Assembly (NCBI GenBank): GCA_035369845.1
Contig: DAOOVD010000005.1
Location: 1-64,000, forward strand
Origin: DAOOVD01 sp035369845
Lineage (GTDB): Bacteria; Bacillota; Desulfotomaculia; Desulfotomaculales; Pelotomaculaceae
Direction: 5' to 3'
Length of the DNA stretch: 64,000 bases
The stretch's first letter is position 1. Each line of letters opens with the position of its first letter. Positions 25,447 through 33,090 of the stretch are shown one piece after another. Made by a program: the position numbers and the translations under genes. The notes under the pieces were generated by a model that had not been told where the DNA came from, searched no databases, and saw only the letters and a list, made by a program, of their open reading frames with translations.

Positions 25447-27903
25447 TCAAATTTGGGCGCCGGCTATTTCGCCGATTTTTTTAATGTACATGTCCGTCAG
25501 CGACTCGGCAATTTCCATAGTGCTGCCCTCGCTGAAAACACGGCACACGGGCCGGTCGGGATCCGGCAGCACCAGGGCCCAGCCGTCCTGATGAAAAATT
25601 TTTACACCGTCCAGAAGTTCCAGCCGGCCCGCCGGGGGGTCCTGAATGAGCTGCCTGATCACCCTTCCTTTCGCCTCCCACGGCACCGGAACCTCCCGCC
25701 TGTCGGTATAAAACACCGGTATTTCCTCGATCAGTTTTGAAAGCGAAATACCGTGGCCGGCCATATAGTCCATGATTCTGGCAAGCGCGGAGAGCGCGTC
25801 GAAGTGGAGGAAAAAGCGTGAAATGTCGTCCGAGCCGCTGTCAGCAGCCAGCACCTTGTCCAGGAAATCCTGCATGGCGGTCTTTGTCCTGATTACTTTG
25901 CCGCAGTACCTGCCGGCCAGTTCCTCGATGGTTCCGGGAGCCGTTACCGGCACAACCACCGGGCCGGATTCCCCTTTGAGGATTATCAGCGAAAGCAGGG
26001 CGGTGAGCAGGTCGTCCTGAATCACCCGCCCTTTTTCATCAACCAAAACCAGGCGGTCGCCGTTGGGATCGAGCACCGCCCCCGCGTCTGCGCCGCTCTC
26101 CACAACGGAGCCGGCAAAAGATTGCAGGAATTCACGGCGGGTCCACCTTTCGTATCCCGTGTTTCCGTTTTCATGCCTTTCCACCGTAAAACCGAGTTCC
26201 CTGCAGAAACCATCAACAAATTTTTCGAGATTGGGCCGGTCGTAGCAGAGCAGCAGTCTGAGCCCCGTTTCCCGCGAGCCCAGCCCTTTGCACACTGCGG
26301 CGACATAATTTTCCGCCATTCCCCGCACTTCCGCCGGGGGTACAAGCCTGCCCGCTTCCATTCGCAGAAAGTCTTCCCTGAAAAGCGCGTTTTCCACTTT
26401 CCGCTCCTCTCCCCTGGAAATGTTGCTGCCGCGGGAATTGGTAAACACCATGACCACCCTGTCCGGGGAACGGGGCGAAATCTTGACGTGCACGCCACCC
26501 CTGCAGTCAAGACTGCGTACCGCGTAGCGGTGCATGGGGGTTATCCCCTCTCCCAGGTCGAACACCCTTGTTCCCGCCGACTGCATCCCGCTCGCCAGGG
26601 CGTCCTTGATCATCTTTGAAGCGGTATAGCTGTCGCTGCTCACGGCAAGGCGGGCGCCCGGCCCCGTCACCGAACCGAAAGCGGCGCCTGCCCTCGCGGC
26701 AAATTCAGGGGTGATTTCCACGTTCACGATCCCGGATACTCCTTCAAACCCAAATACCTTCTTCGGCAAACTGGTTCCCCAGACCATGCTGCGCTGTACG
26801 GTTACGCCCGTCTCAACCAGTTTGTGCGGCCACAATTTCACATCCGGTTTTAAAAGGCTGTTTTCCTGGATTATGGAATCGTCTCCGACCACCGCCCCTT
26901 CATATATGCCCGCCTTGGCCCGGACCTGCACCCTGCTGCACACCACCGCGCCGCGCAAGGCCGCCCCCGCTCCCACGTAAACGTTGTTCCAGACGACACT
27001 TCTCTTGACGGAAGCGCCCTTCTGCACCAGGCAGCCCGGGCCGAGAACAGTGTAAGGTTCGATTTTGGCGGCGGCGGCAATCTGGCAGTTCGCTCCGATT
27101 AAGGCCGGGCCGCTGACGGCAGCTTCAGGGTGGACGAACGCTCCTTCCTCCGCCCTGACCCGGGGCAGAATCTCCGTTCCGGGAATACGGATCTTGACTC
27201 TTCCGGACAGGGCGTCATGGTGGGCTTCAAGGTACTGCTTGAGGTTGCCGATGTCGCACCAGTAGCCCGGCAGGACAATGCCGAACAACGGTTTTTTCTC
27301 CCTCAAAAGCAGCGGAAACAGGTCCTTGCTGAAGTCGAACATCTGGCCGGGGGCAAAATAATCAAGCGCTTCGGGCTCAAGAACATATATGCCTGTGTTG
27401 ACGGTGTCGCTAAAAACTTCGCCCCAGCCGGGCTTTTCCAAAAACTGAGTTATTCTTCCGTCCCCGGAGGTGATAACCACCCCGTACTCCAGCGGACAGT
27501 CAACCCTGGTCAAAACCAGGGTTGCCAGGGAGCCCTGTTTTTTGTGAAATTCAACTGCCCTGGAGAGATCAAGATCCGTAAGGGCGTCTCCGCTGATGAC
27601 GAGAAACGTTTCATCCAAAAAGGCGGCGGCGTTTTTGACACTGCCGGCCGTGCCCAGGGGGGTTTCCTCCACAAAATAGCGCAGGTTCACTCCGTACTCG
27701 GCCCCGCTGCCGAAATGGTCGCGAATGGCCTCCGGCATGTACTGCAGAGTGACCCCGATATCGGTGATACCGTGCTGCCGCAACAGTTCGATGATATACG
27801 TCATAATGGGGCGGTTCAAAACCGGCACCATGGGCTTGGGCCTGCCGCAGGTAAGCGGCCTGAGGCGCGAACCTTCGCCTCCGGCCATAATGACAGCTTT
27901 CAT
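25447..27903 (-). CDS. Sugar nucleotidyltransferase–phosphomutase-like fusion
   Basis: An 818-residue three-part protein. Residues 1–235 are a nucleotidyltransferase (MKAVIMAGGEGSRLRPLT…PKPMVPVLNRP, later ISGDALTDLD). Residues about 245–365 are a left-handed beta-helix with hexapeptide repeats. The rest resembles phosphomannomutase/phosphoglucomutase. In that part the active-site segment, TASHNP in working enzymes, reads GGVHVKISPRSPD, so the phosphoserine-bearing motif is not recognisable. The metal loop is DPNGDR instead of DGDGDR. The mutase half is therefore probably regulatory or altered. It forms GDP-mannose or another NDP-sugar (inferred). It lies 77 bp after the GT4 gene in the same direction, suggesting a shared glucan or surface-polysaccharide role. 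Confidence 0.85.
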   Translation of the reverse strand: MKAVIMAGGEGSRLRPLTCGRPKPMVPVLNRPIMTYIIELLRQHGITDIGVTLQYMPEAIRDHFGSGAEYGVNLRYFVEETPLGTAGSVKNAAAFLDETFLVISGDALTDLDLSRAVEFHKKQGSLATLVLTRVDCPLEYGVVITSGDGRITQFLEKPGWGEVFSDTVNTGIYVLEPEALDYFAPGQMFDFSKDLFPLLLREKKPLFGIVLPGYWCDIGNLKQYLEAHHDALSGRVKIRIPGTEILPRVRAEEGAFVHPEAAVSGPALIGANCQIAAAAKIEPYTVLGPGCLVQKGASVKRSVVWNNVYVGAGAALRGAVVCSRVQVRAKAGIYEGAVVGDDSIIQENSLLKPDVKLWPHKLVETGVTVQRSMVWGTSLPKKVFGFEGVSGIVNVEITPEFAARAGAAFGSVTGPGARLAVSSDSYTASKMIKDALASGMQSAGTRVFDLGEGITPMHRYAVRSLDCRGGVHVKISPRSPDRVVMVFTNSRGSNISRGEERKVENALFREDFLRMEAGRLVPPAEVRGMAENYVAAVCKGLGSRETGLRLLLCYDRPNLEKFVDGFCRELGFTVERHENGNTGYERWTRREFLQSFAGSVVESGADAGAVLDPNGDRLVLVDEKGRVIQDDLLTALLSLIILKGESGPVVVPVTAPGTIEELAGRYCGKVIRTKTAMQDFLDKVLAADSGSDDISRFFLHFDALSALARIMDYMAGHGISLSKLIEEIPVFYTDRREVPVPWEAKGRVIRQLIQDPPAGRLELLDGVKIFHQDGWALVLPDPDRPVCRVFSEGSTMEIAESLTDMYIKKIGEIAGAQI

Positions 27904-27979
27904 TTTCCAACCTCCGCGAAAATTATTTTCAAAATCGGGGGGACGGCTCTTACAACACGGCCGCCAGCTTTCCCGCCAC

Positions 27980-29224
27980 CTAAGAATACCTTGTCAGCAA
28001 GCGGTTAAAACGTCCGAAAATTCCAGCCTGCCTTTCCGTATCGGACCATACGGAACTGCGGTTTGCTTCCCGGATCTCCCTGTATAACGAAGCCGTCCGG
28101 CGGGCTATATTTTTCCAGTTGAATTCGTTCACAACCCGCCGGTAGGCGTTTTCTCTGAACCTAATGCCCAGTTCGGGCTGCTTCAGCAGGGTCAGAATAT
28201 TCTGAGCCAGGGAGTGGCTGTTGCCCGTATTTGCCTTGAGGCCGTCCTCCCCGTGCCTGACTATTTCACTGATTCCGCCGCAGTCCGACACGACCACCGG
28301 GGTGCCGGCCGCCATCGCTTCCAGCGCAACTATGCCGAAAGGTTCGTACAAGCTTGGAAACACCGCCACATCGGACCATCCGTACAGGCTGTTTCTCACT
28401 TCATCGCTTATATACCCGGTAAAATAGACCCTGTTGGAAATGCCCAGCATTGCCGCCTGGTGCTTCAACGAAGGTTCGTAGGGCCCTTTTCCGGCAATCA
28501 CAAATTTGGTCTGGGGATGGCTGGCCAGGATCTCCGGGGCGGCGTCCAGCAGGACTTGAACACCTTTTTCCCTGACGAGCCTGCCGACATAAAAAACTAT
28601 CTTTTCGTCCGGCGCGGCGTAGTCGCTGCGGCGGACGGTCCCGCTCCGGGTTTTGAAATTGCCGGCGTCCACTCCGTTTGGAATTACCGCGATCTTGTCC
28701 TGGGGCAACTGGAAAACATGCCTTACTTCCCCTTCCATGTAATGGCTGCAGCAGATTACCCGCCAGGCCTCATAAGTCAGCCACCATTCTATGTCGCTTA
28801 TATGCCTCTGGGTATCGTTGTGCAGGCCGTAATTGCGGCCGTATTCCGTGGCGTGAATGGTGGCAATCAGGGGCAGCCTGGCGGCGTGCTTTATAGCCCT
28901 GGCCGCGTAAGCGACAAGCCAGTCGTGCGCATGAAGCACGTGGAATTCGTTCTCACCGAGGATTGAGATCGCCCTCTCCAGCAAGGCCACATTGAACTGG
29001 ACGACCCAGGTGACAAAGTCCGGCGAGGAAATCCGGTAGGGCTCCACCCTGTAAACCCTCACCCCGTTCACCTGTTCCACGGGCGGCGCGCCCACGCCCC
29101 CGGAGGTGATCAGGTGAACCTCCACGCCGATTTCCGTCAGGGCACCGGTCAAATCATAGACGTGCTGGGCCAGCCCGCCCACGCTTTTCGGCGGGTACTC
29201 CCAGGACAGCATCAGCACCTTCAC
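27980..29224 (-). CDS. GT4 glycosyltransferase, glycogen-synthase-like
   Basis: A 414-residue retaining GT-B glycosyltransferase. The N-terminal domain begins MKVLMLSWEYPPKSVGGLAQHV, the glycogen/starch-synthase type opening with the Gly-rich donor loop. The C-terminal domain has VFYVGRLVREKGVQVLL and the EPFGIVALEAMAAGTPVVVSDCGG motif (E-x7-E). It most likely extends alpha-1,4-glucan from NDP-glucose, or makes maltose 1-phosphate-like products, as GT4 synthases do. It is flanked by a starch-binding module gene upstream and the nucleotidyltransferase fusion downstream. The GH57 branching enzyme is 10 kb away. The sugar donor is not deducible. Confidence 0.88.
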   Translation of the reverse strand: MKVLMLSWEYPPKSVGGLAQHVYDLTGALTEIGVEVHLITSGGVGAPPVEQVNGVRVYRVEPYRISSPDFVTWVVQFNVALLERAISILGENEFHVLHAHDWLVAYAARAIKHAARLPLIATIHATEYGRNYGLHNDTQRHISDIEWWLTYEAWRVICCSHYMEGEVRHVFQLPQDKIAVIPNGVDAGNFKTRSGTVRRSDYAAPDEKIVFYVGRLVREKGVQVLLDAAPEILASHPQTKFVIAGKGPYEPSLKHQAAMLGISNRVYFTGYISDEVRNSLYGWSDVAVFPSLYEPFGIVALEAMAAGTPVVVSDCGGISEIVRHGEDGLKANTGNSHSLAQNILTLLKQPELGIRFRENAYRRVVNEFNWKNIARRTASLYREIREANRSSVWSDTERQAGIFGRFNRLLTRYS

Positions 29225-29270
29225 TTGATACCTTCCCTCCCAATCTCCGACACCGCGTCTAATTATGCAG

Positions 29271-29300
29271 GAACCCCCACCGGAGTAACGGCGGGGGTTC
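29271..29300. terminator. GC-rich hairpin between starch-binding gene and GT4 gene
   Basis: GAACCCCC pairs with GGGGGTTC around a 14-base loop. It follows the minus-strand stop of the starch-binding module gene by three bases. A U-run is lacking on either strand, so it may act as a processing or attenuation hairpin. Confidence 0.45.
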
Positions 29301-29302
29301 GT

Positions 29303-29680
29303 TTAAAAGCGCTGGCTACCGTTGTGAATTTCAAAGCTCCAGTTGGTCCCGCTGTTGTTGTCCCAATTTTGCGCGCTGTCTCTGAAGCAGAAGTTGAAGC
29401 GGTCTTCGCGTTCCGGCATGCGGGCGCTGCTCACCCAGCCCCGTCCTGTCTTTTTCATTTGCACCTCCGAAACATTTTTCCAGTTGTCATGTCTGCCGAA
29501 TCCGTAATGTAGATAAACCTGACCCTTCCCTTCCTTACCCAGCGGCCCGTTATACAAAACGGTTACTTCCTCTCCTGCCGTTATCGGCACCGGATCGACC
29601 GTCACGCCGCCGGGATGGTCAGCCTCCTGCATGGCTTTCAGCCTGGCCTCGGCTCCACCGAACCTGCTCGGGCGGACCAA
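29303..29680 (-). CDS. Stand-alone starch-binding (CBM25/53-type) protein
   Basis: A 125-residue protein that is essentially one carbohydrate-binding module. VDPVPITAGEEVTVLYNGPLG opens the beta sandwich; VYLHYGFGRHDNWKNVSEVQM supplies the aromatic ligand platform; FNFCFRDSAQNWDNNSGTNWSFEI closes it. This resembles modules of starch synthases and amylases. No signal peptide or catalytic domain is seen. The TTG start at 29680 has GGAGG eight bases upstream; the TTG at 29722 has no ribosome site. It precedes the GT4 synthase gene, so it may be a separately encoded glucan-binding subunit (inference). Confidence 0.8.
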   Translation of the reverse strand: MVRPSRFGGAEARLKAMQEADHPGGVTVDPVPITAGEEVTVLYNGPLGKEGKGQVYLHYGFGRHDNWKNVSEVQMKKTGRGWVSSARMPEREDRFNFCFRDSAQNWDNNSGTNWSFEIHNGSQRF

Positions 29681-29779
29681 CCAATCCACCTCCCTCAAGT
29701 TGGATAAAGGTTTTACTCTCAATTATTATGATTTTTGAGCGGTTTTTTATACGCATTAATTCATTAAATGAAAAAACAT

Positions 29780-29819
29780 GGCAAACAAAAAGCCGGGAAG
29801 AGTTTTTAACCTTCCCGGC
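29780..29819 (-). terminator. Intrinsic terminator after isocitrate-type dehydrogenase unit, copy 1
   Basis: Nine-pair stem GCCGGGAAG/CTTCCCGGC (29792–29819) followed on the minus strand by TTTTTGTTTG. A near-copy of the hairpin lies at 30079–30106, on the other side of repeat D. Confidence 0.8.
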
Positions 29820-29841
29820 CCAGGTTGTTGACAAAGTCCCC

Positions 29842-30046
29842 CGGTGGCTGAAACCGCTTGGCTCAGAATGCTCCGCGTCGGGTGAACCAAGGCTCACTTC
29901 GGGCGGAATTGGGGCGCCCTCAACTCACCGTCCTGGCTCGGTGAGGGCTGGCGCAGACGTCCTGTCCGCGCCCTCAATTCCGTAACCTCAGTTTCGCCAA
30001 GTTCACCTAACTACGCTCCGCAACAGAGCAGCGTCTTCAGCCACCG
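29842..30046. repeat. Structured intergenic repeat, copy D (full length)
   Basis: A 205-bp palindromic element with perfect 11-bp terminal inverted repeats CGGTGGCTGAA / TTCAGCCACCG. Inside, GGTGAAC pairs with GTTCACC and CGGAATTG with CAATTCCG. The apical hairpin CTCACCG-TCCTGGCT-CGGTGAG is perfect. It shares the apical and central layout with copies A and B, but the stem sequence differs in a compensated way. It is bracketed by two copies of a terminator hairpin. Confidence 0.85.
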
Positions 30047-30078
30047 ATGGCTTTTATGGTAGTTTGTCTTCAGTCTGA

Positions 30079-30106
30079 GCCGGGAAAGGTTTTAACCTTC
30101 CCGGCC
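30079..30106 (-). terminator. Duplicate of the dehydrogenase terminator hairpin, copy 2
   Basis: GCCGGGAA and TTCCCGGC pair with an inner AGG/CCT step around TTTTAA. It repeats the hairpin at 29791–29820 with few changes and lies 17 bp after the dehydrogenase stop. No long U-run follows, unlike copy 1. Confidence 0.6.
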
Positions 30107-30122
30107 GGAAATTGCCGCCACC

Positions 30123-31124
30123 TCATTTCATTTCCGCAATAATCGCATCGGCCATCTCGCTCGTCCCCGCTGTGCCTCCCAGGTCGTAGGTAAGGCTTTT
30201 CTTCCCTTCCAGCACGCGGATTACGGCGTTCATAATCCGGTCGGCCGCCTCCATTTCACCCAGGTGCCTGAGCATCATCACCCCGGAAAGCAGGATGGCA
30301 AGAGGATTTACCCTGTTTTTCCCGGCGTGCCTGGGGGCGCTTCCGTGCACCGGTTCAAACACTGCGGCGCCGTCGCCGATATTGGCGCCGGGGGCAACGC
30401 CCAGGCCTCCCACCAGGCCGGCGGCAAGATCGGACACTATGTCTCCGTAGAGGTTCGGCAAGAGCAGTACGTCGTAATTCTCAGGGGTTTGAACCAGCTT
30501 CATGCACATGGCGTCAACAATATATTCCTCAAATTCGATGTCCGGGTATTCCCCGGCAACCTGCCGGGCGCAATCCAGAAAAAGCCCGTCGGACAGCTTC
30601 ATGATATTTGCCTTGTGGACCACGGTTACCTTTCTGCGCCCCTGTTTACGGGCAAGCTCGAACGCGAAGCGGGCGATCCTGAGAGAAGCCCCCCTGGTAA
30701 TAATTTTAATGCTTTCGGCCGCATCCGGACCTGCCCGGTGCTCAATACCGGCATACAAGTCTTCGGTGTTTTCCCTCACCACAATCAGGTCGACCCCGCT
30801 GTAGCGGGTCTCTATGCCCGGCAGGTTGCGGGCGGGGCGGACGCTGGCGTAAAGATCGAGCTCCTGCCGCAGGGCGACGTTGACGCTCTTAAAGCCCGTC
30901 CCCACCGGGGTTGTCAGAGGACCTTTCAAGGCCACCCGGTTCCTTTTGATTGATTCCAAAACGTGCTGCGGAAGCGGTGTGCCGTATTCCCTCATAACCG
31001 CCTCGCCCGCCTCAACAGTCTCCCACCTGACGGGAACCCCCGTCGCGTCTATAACCCGGCGGGCCGCTTCCGATATTTGCGGTCCGACCCCGTCGCCGGG
31101 AATCAAAGTGATCGTGTAGGACAT
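30123..31124 (-). CDS. NAD-type isocitrate/homoisocitrate dehydrogenase
   Basis: Beta-decarboxylating dehydrogenase of 333 residues that oxidises isocitrate (or homoisocitrate) to a 2-oxoacid. Motifs: ITLIPGDGVGPQISEAARRVID, the substrate Arg set (RPARNLPGIETRYSGVDLIVVRENTEDLYAGIE), the catalytic KANIMKLSDGLF and the metal-site LLPNLYGDIVSDLAAGLVGGLG. The ATG at 31124 is chosen since GGGAGG lies six bases upstream; a start at 31238 would add 38 low-quality residues. It is the last gene of a four-gene module (synthase, two isomerase subunits, dehydrogenase). Citrate versus homocitrate chemistry cannot be settled from sequence by eye. Confidence 0.9.
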   Translation of the reverse strand: MSYTITLIPGDGVGPQISEAARRVIDATGVPVRWETVEAGEAVMREYGTPLPQHVLESIKRNRVALKGPLTTPVGTGFKSVNVALRQELDLYASVRPARNLPGIETRYSGVDLIVVRENTEDLYAGIEHRAGPDAAESIKIITRGASLRIARFAFELARKQGRRKVTVVHKANIMKLSDGLFLDCARQVAGEYPDIEFEEYIVDAMCMKLVQTPENYDVLLLPNLYGDIVSDLAAGLVGGLGVAPGANIGDGAAVFEPVHGSAPRHAGKNRVNPLAILLSGVMMLRHLGEMEAADRIMNAVIRVLEGKKSLTYDLGGTAGTSEMADAIIAEMK

Positions 31125-31241
31125 AAAAACCTCCCTAATTCGGGCGCGGGAGACACCGGATGCAGGGAGCGGCCGCGCTTGCGCCTTCTGCGCCCTGCGT
31201 CTTTTGTTGCGCCCTGCGCCCCATCCCTTTTCAATCAAATC

Positions 31242-31742
31242 TCAGTTGAAGTTGAACCCGCCGTATTTTCTGAAATGCCCTGCAAGTCCGCCGTCGTTCA
31301 GAATTTTAATCATCACCGGCGGCAGGGGCTTGACCGGTATTTCCACGTTTTTTGTTTTGTTCGCAATAATCCCGGCAGCGAGATCGACTTCAAGCTCATC
31401 GCCCGGATCGATCAGGCCGGTGTCGCATTCCACCACGGGCAGGCCGGTGTTTATGGCGTTGCGGTAAAAGATACGGGCAAAGGACTTTGCCAGGACCGCC
31501 CCCACGCCGGCGCATTTTATGGCCAGGGGCGCCTGCTCCCTGGACGAGCCGCAGCCGAAGTTTGAGCCGGCAACGATAAAATCGCCGGGCGACACTTTTT
31601 CGTAAAAGCGCGGGTCCAGATCTTCCATAACGTGTTTTGCCAGTTCTTTCATATCCAGGGTCTTGAACTTGTACTTGCCCGAGATGATGTAGTCCGTGTT
31701 GACGTCGTTCCCAAACTTGTGGGCCTTGCCGCTGAACCGCAT
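31242..31742 (-). CDS. Aconitase/homoaconitase-family small subunit (LeuD-like)
   Basis: A 166-residue swivel-domain subunit that pairs with the large Fe–S subunit to isomerise (homo)citrate-type substrates. It shows RFSGKAHKFGNDVNTDYIISGKY and the family-defining GSNFGCGSSREQAPLAIK, followed by FARIFYRNAINTGLPVVEC. The ATG at 31742, with AGGTG six bases ahead, fits the family length; the longer frame to 31805 has no ribosome site. Placed between the large subunit and the dehydrogenase. A leucine-pathway role is less likely because the partner synthase is of NifV type. Confidence 0.9.
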   Translation of the reverse strand: MRFSGKAHKFGNDVNTDYIISGKYKFKTLDMKELAKHVMEDLDPRFYEKVSPGDFIVAGSNFGCGSSREQAPLAIKCAGVGAVLAKSFARIFYRNAINTGLPVVECDTGLIDPGDELEVDLAAGIIANKTKNVEIPVKPLPPVMIKILNDGGLAGHFRKYGGFNFN

Positions 31743-31831
31743 AAAGAACACCTGCTTTATAAGTTTATTGGGGTTGACAAAGCGCCGTCCCGCATTTTCA
31801 TTCATGGTTCGTAATGGAACATAATGTACGG

Positions 31832-33088
31832 TTATTGTATGAATTCACGCGGGTCGGTGATTTTCCCGGTCAGCGCGCTGGCGGCAACGGCGGCCGGGGA
31901 GGCCAGGTAAATCTCCGCGTTGGAGTTGCCCATCCGCCCTTTGAAGTTCCGGTTGGCCGTGGAAATCACCGTTTCGCCGTCGGACGGAACGCCGTTGTGG
32001 GTGCCCACACAGGGTCCGCACCCGGGAGTAACCACCGCCGCGCCGGCTTCCACGAGGGACTGGATGATTCCCTCGGCCATAGCGTCAAGGAAGACCCGGC
32101 GGGAGGCTGGCGCCACAATCAGGCGGACGTCGCGGTGCACTTTGCGTCCGCCGAGGATGCCGGCGGCTATGCGCAGGTCCTCCAGCCGCCCGTTGGTGCA
32201 GGTGCCGATAACCGCCTGCTGGACAGGCTTGCCGGCCACCTCGCTCAAAGGCGCCACGTTGTCCACCCGGTGGGGCTTGGCAACCTGCGGCTCAAGGCCC
32301 GATACGTCGTATTCCAGCACCCGCGCGTATACGGCGTCCGGATCGGCGGCCACGGGAGCAAAATTACGCCCGGTAAACCGCCGCAGCCAGGCAAACGTCT
32401 TGTCGTCGGCCTCCATCAGCCCGGCTTTCGCGCCCATCTCCACGGCCATGTTGGCTATGGTAAAACGCGCCTCCTGGGACATCGCCGATACGGCCTCGCC
32501 TACGTACTCCGCCGCCATGTAGGTGGCGCCGTCGGCGGTCACTTCACCGATCAGGTAAAGGATCAGGTCTTTGGAATACACTCCCGGCTGCAGCTTGCCA
32601 TTGCATACGAACTTTACGGTCTCCGGCACCTTGAACCACATCCGGCCGGAAATCAGCCCCCCGGCCAGATCCGTGGAACCGACCCCGGTGGAAAAGGCGT
32701 TCAGGGCTCCGTAAGTGCACGTGTGCGAGTCGGCGCCGATGACCAGGCATCCCGGGCCCACCTCGCCGCTCTCCGGAATCAGCTGATGGCATACGCCGTC
32801 GCCTATGTCGAAAAGCCGGAAACCCTTTTCCCTGGAAAACTCCCTCATCAGTTTGTGCAGGGCGGACACCCCCTCGTTGGGGCTCGGGGCGCTGTGGTCG
32901 ATGACAAAGGCCACGCGCTCCCGGTCAAACACCTCCGTGCCGCCCATCTCGTGAAAAGCCCTGACGGCCAGGGGGGCGGTCCCGTCCTGACCCATCACAA
33001 AATCAACCCGGGCGACGACAATGTCGTTGGCGTAGGCGGGACCGCCGCTGTGGCTGGAAAGTATCTTCTCTATAATGGTCTGTCCCAA
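31832..33088 (-). CDS. Aconitase/homoaconitase-family large subunit (LeuC-like)
   Basis: A 418-residue Fe–S hydro-lyase large subunit. The three cluster Cys are seen in GADSHTCTYGALNAFSTGVGSTD, VIGTCTNGRLEDLRIAAGIL and VTPGCGPCVGTHNGV. The compact length is that of the bacterial/archaeal HACN/IPMI group rather than single-chain aconitase. The start codon lies two bases inside the spacing from the synthase stop (33091), so the genes are tightly coupled. The likely substrate is citrate or homocitrate, set by the upstream synthase. Confidence 0.92.
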   Translation of the reverse strand: MGQTIIEKILSSHSGGPAYANDIVVARVDFVMGQDGTAPLAVRAFHEMGGTEVFDRERVAFVIDHSAPSPNEGVSALHKLMREFSREKGFRLFDIGDGVCHQLIPESGEVGPGCLVIGADSHTCTYGALNAFSTGVGSTDLAGGLISGRMWFKVPETVKFVCNGKLQPGVYSKDLILYLIGEVTADGATYMAAEYVGEAVSAMSQEARFTIANMAVEMGAKAGLMEADDKTFAWLRRFTGRNFAPVAADPDAVYARVLEYDVSGLEPQVAKPHRVDNVAPLSEVAGKPVQQAVIGTCTNGRLEDLRIAAGILGGRKVHRDVRLIVAPASRRVFLDAMAEGIIQSLVEAGAAVVTPGCGPCVGTHNGVPSDGETVISTANRNFKGRMGNSNAEIYLASPAAVAASALTGKITDPREFIQ

Positions 33089-33090
33089 TA

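Noticed and set aside
29680..29722. Longer N-terminus of the starch-binding protein
   Set aside because: The upstream TTG has no ribosome site, while GGAGG sits eight bases before the TTG at 29680.
31242..33088. LeuC/LeuD of leucine synthesis
   Set aside because: Neighbouring synthase lacks the LeuA regulatory domain and is of NifV type; leuA and leuB are not adjacent, so a citrate-type module is favoured.
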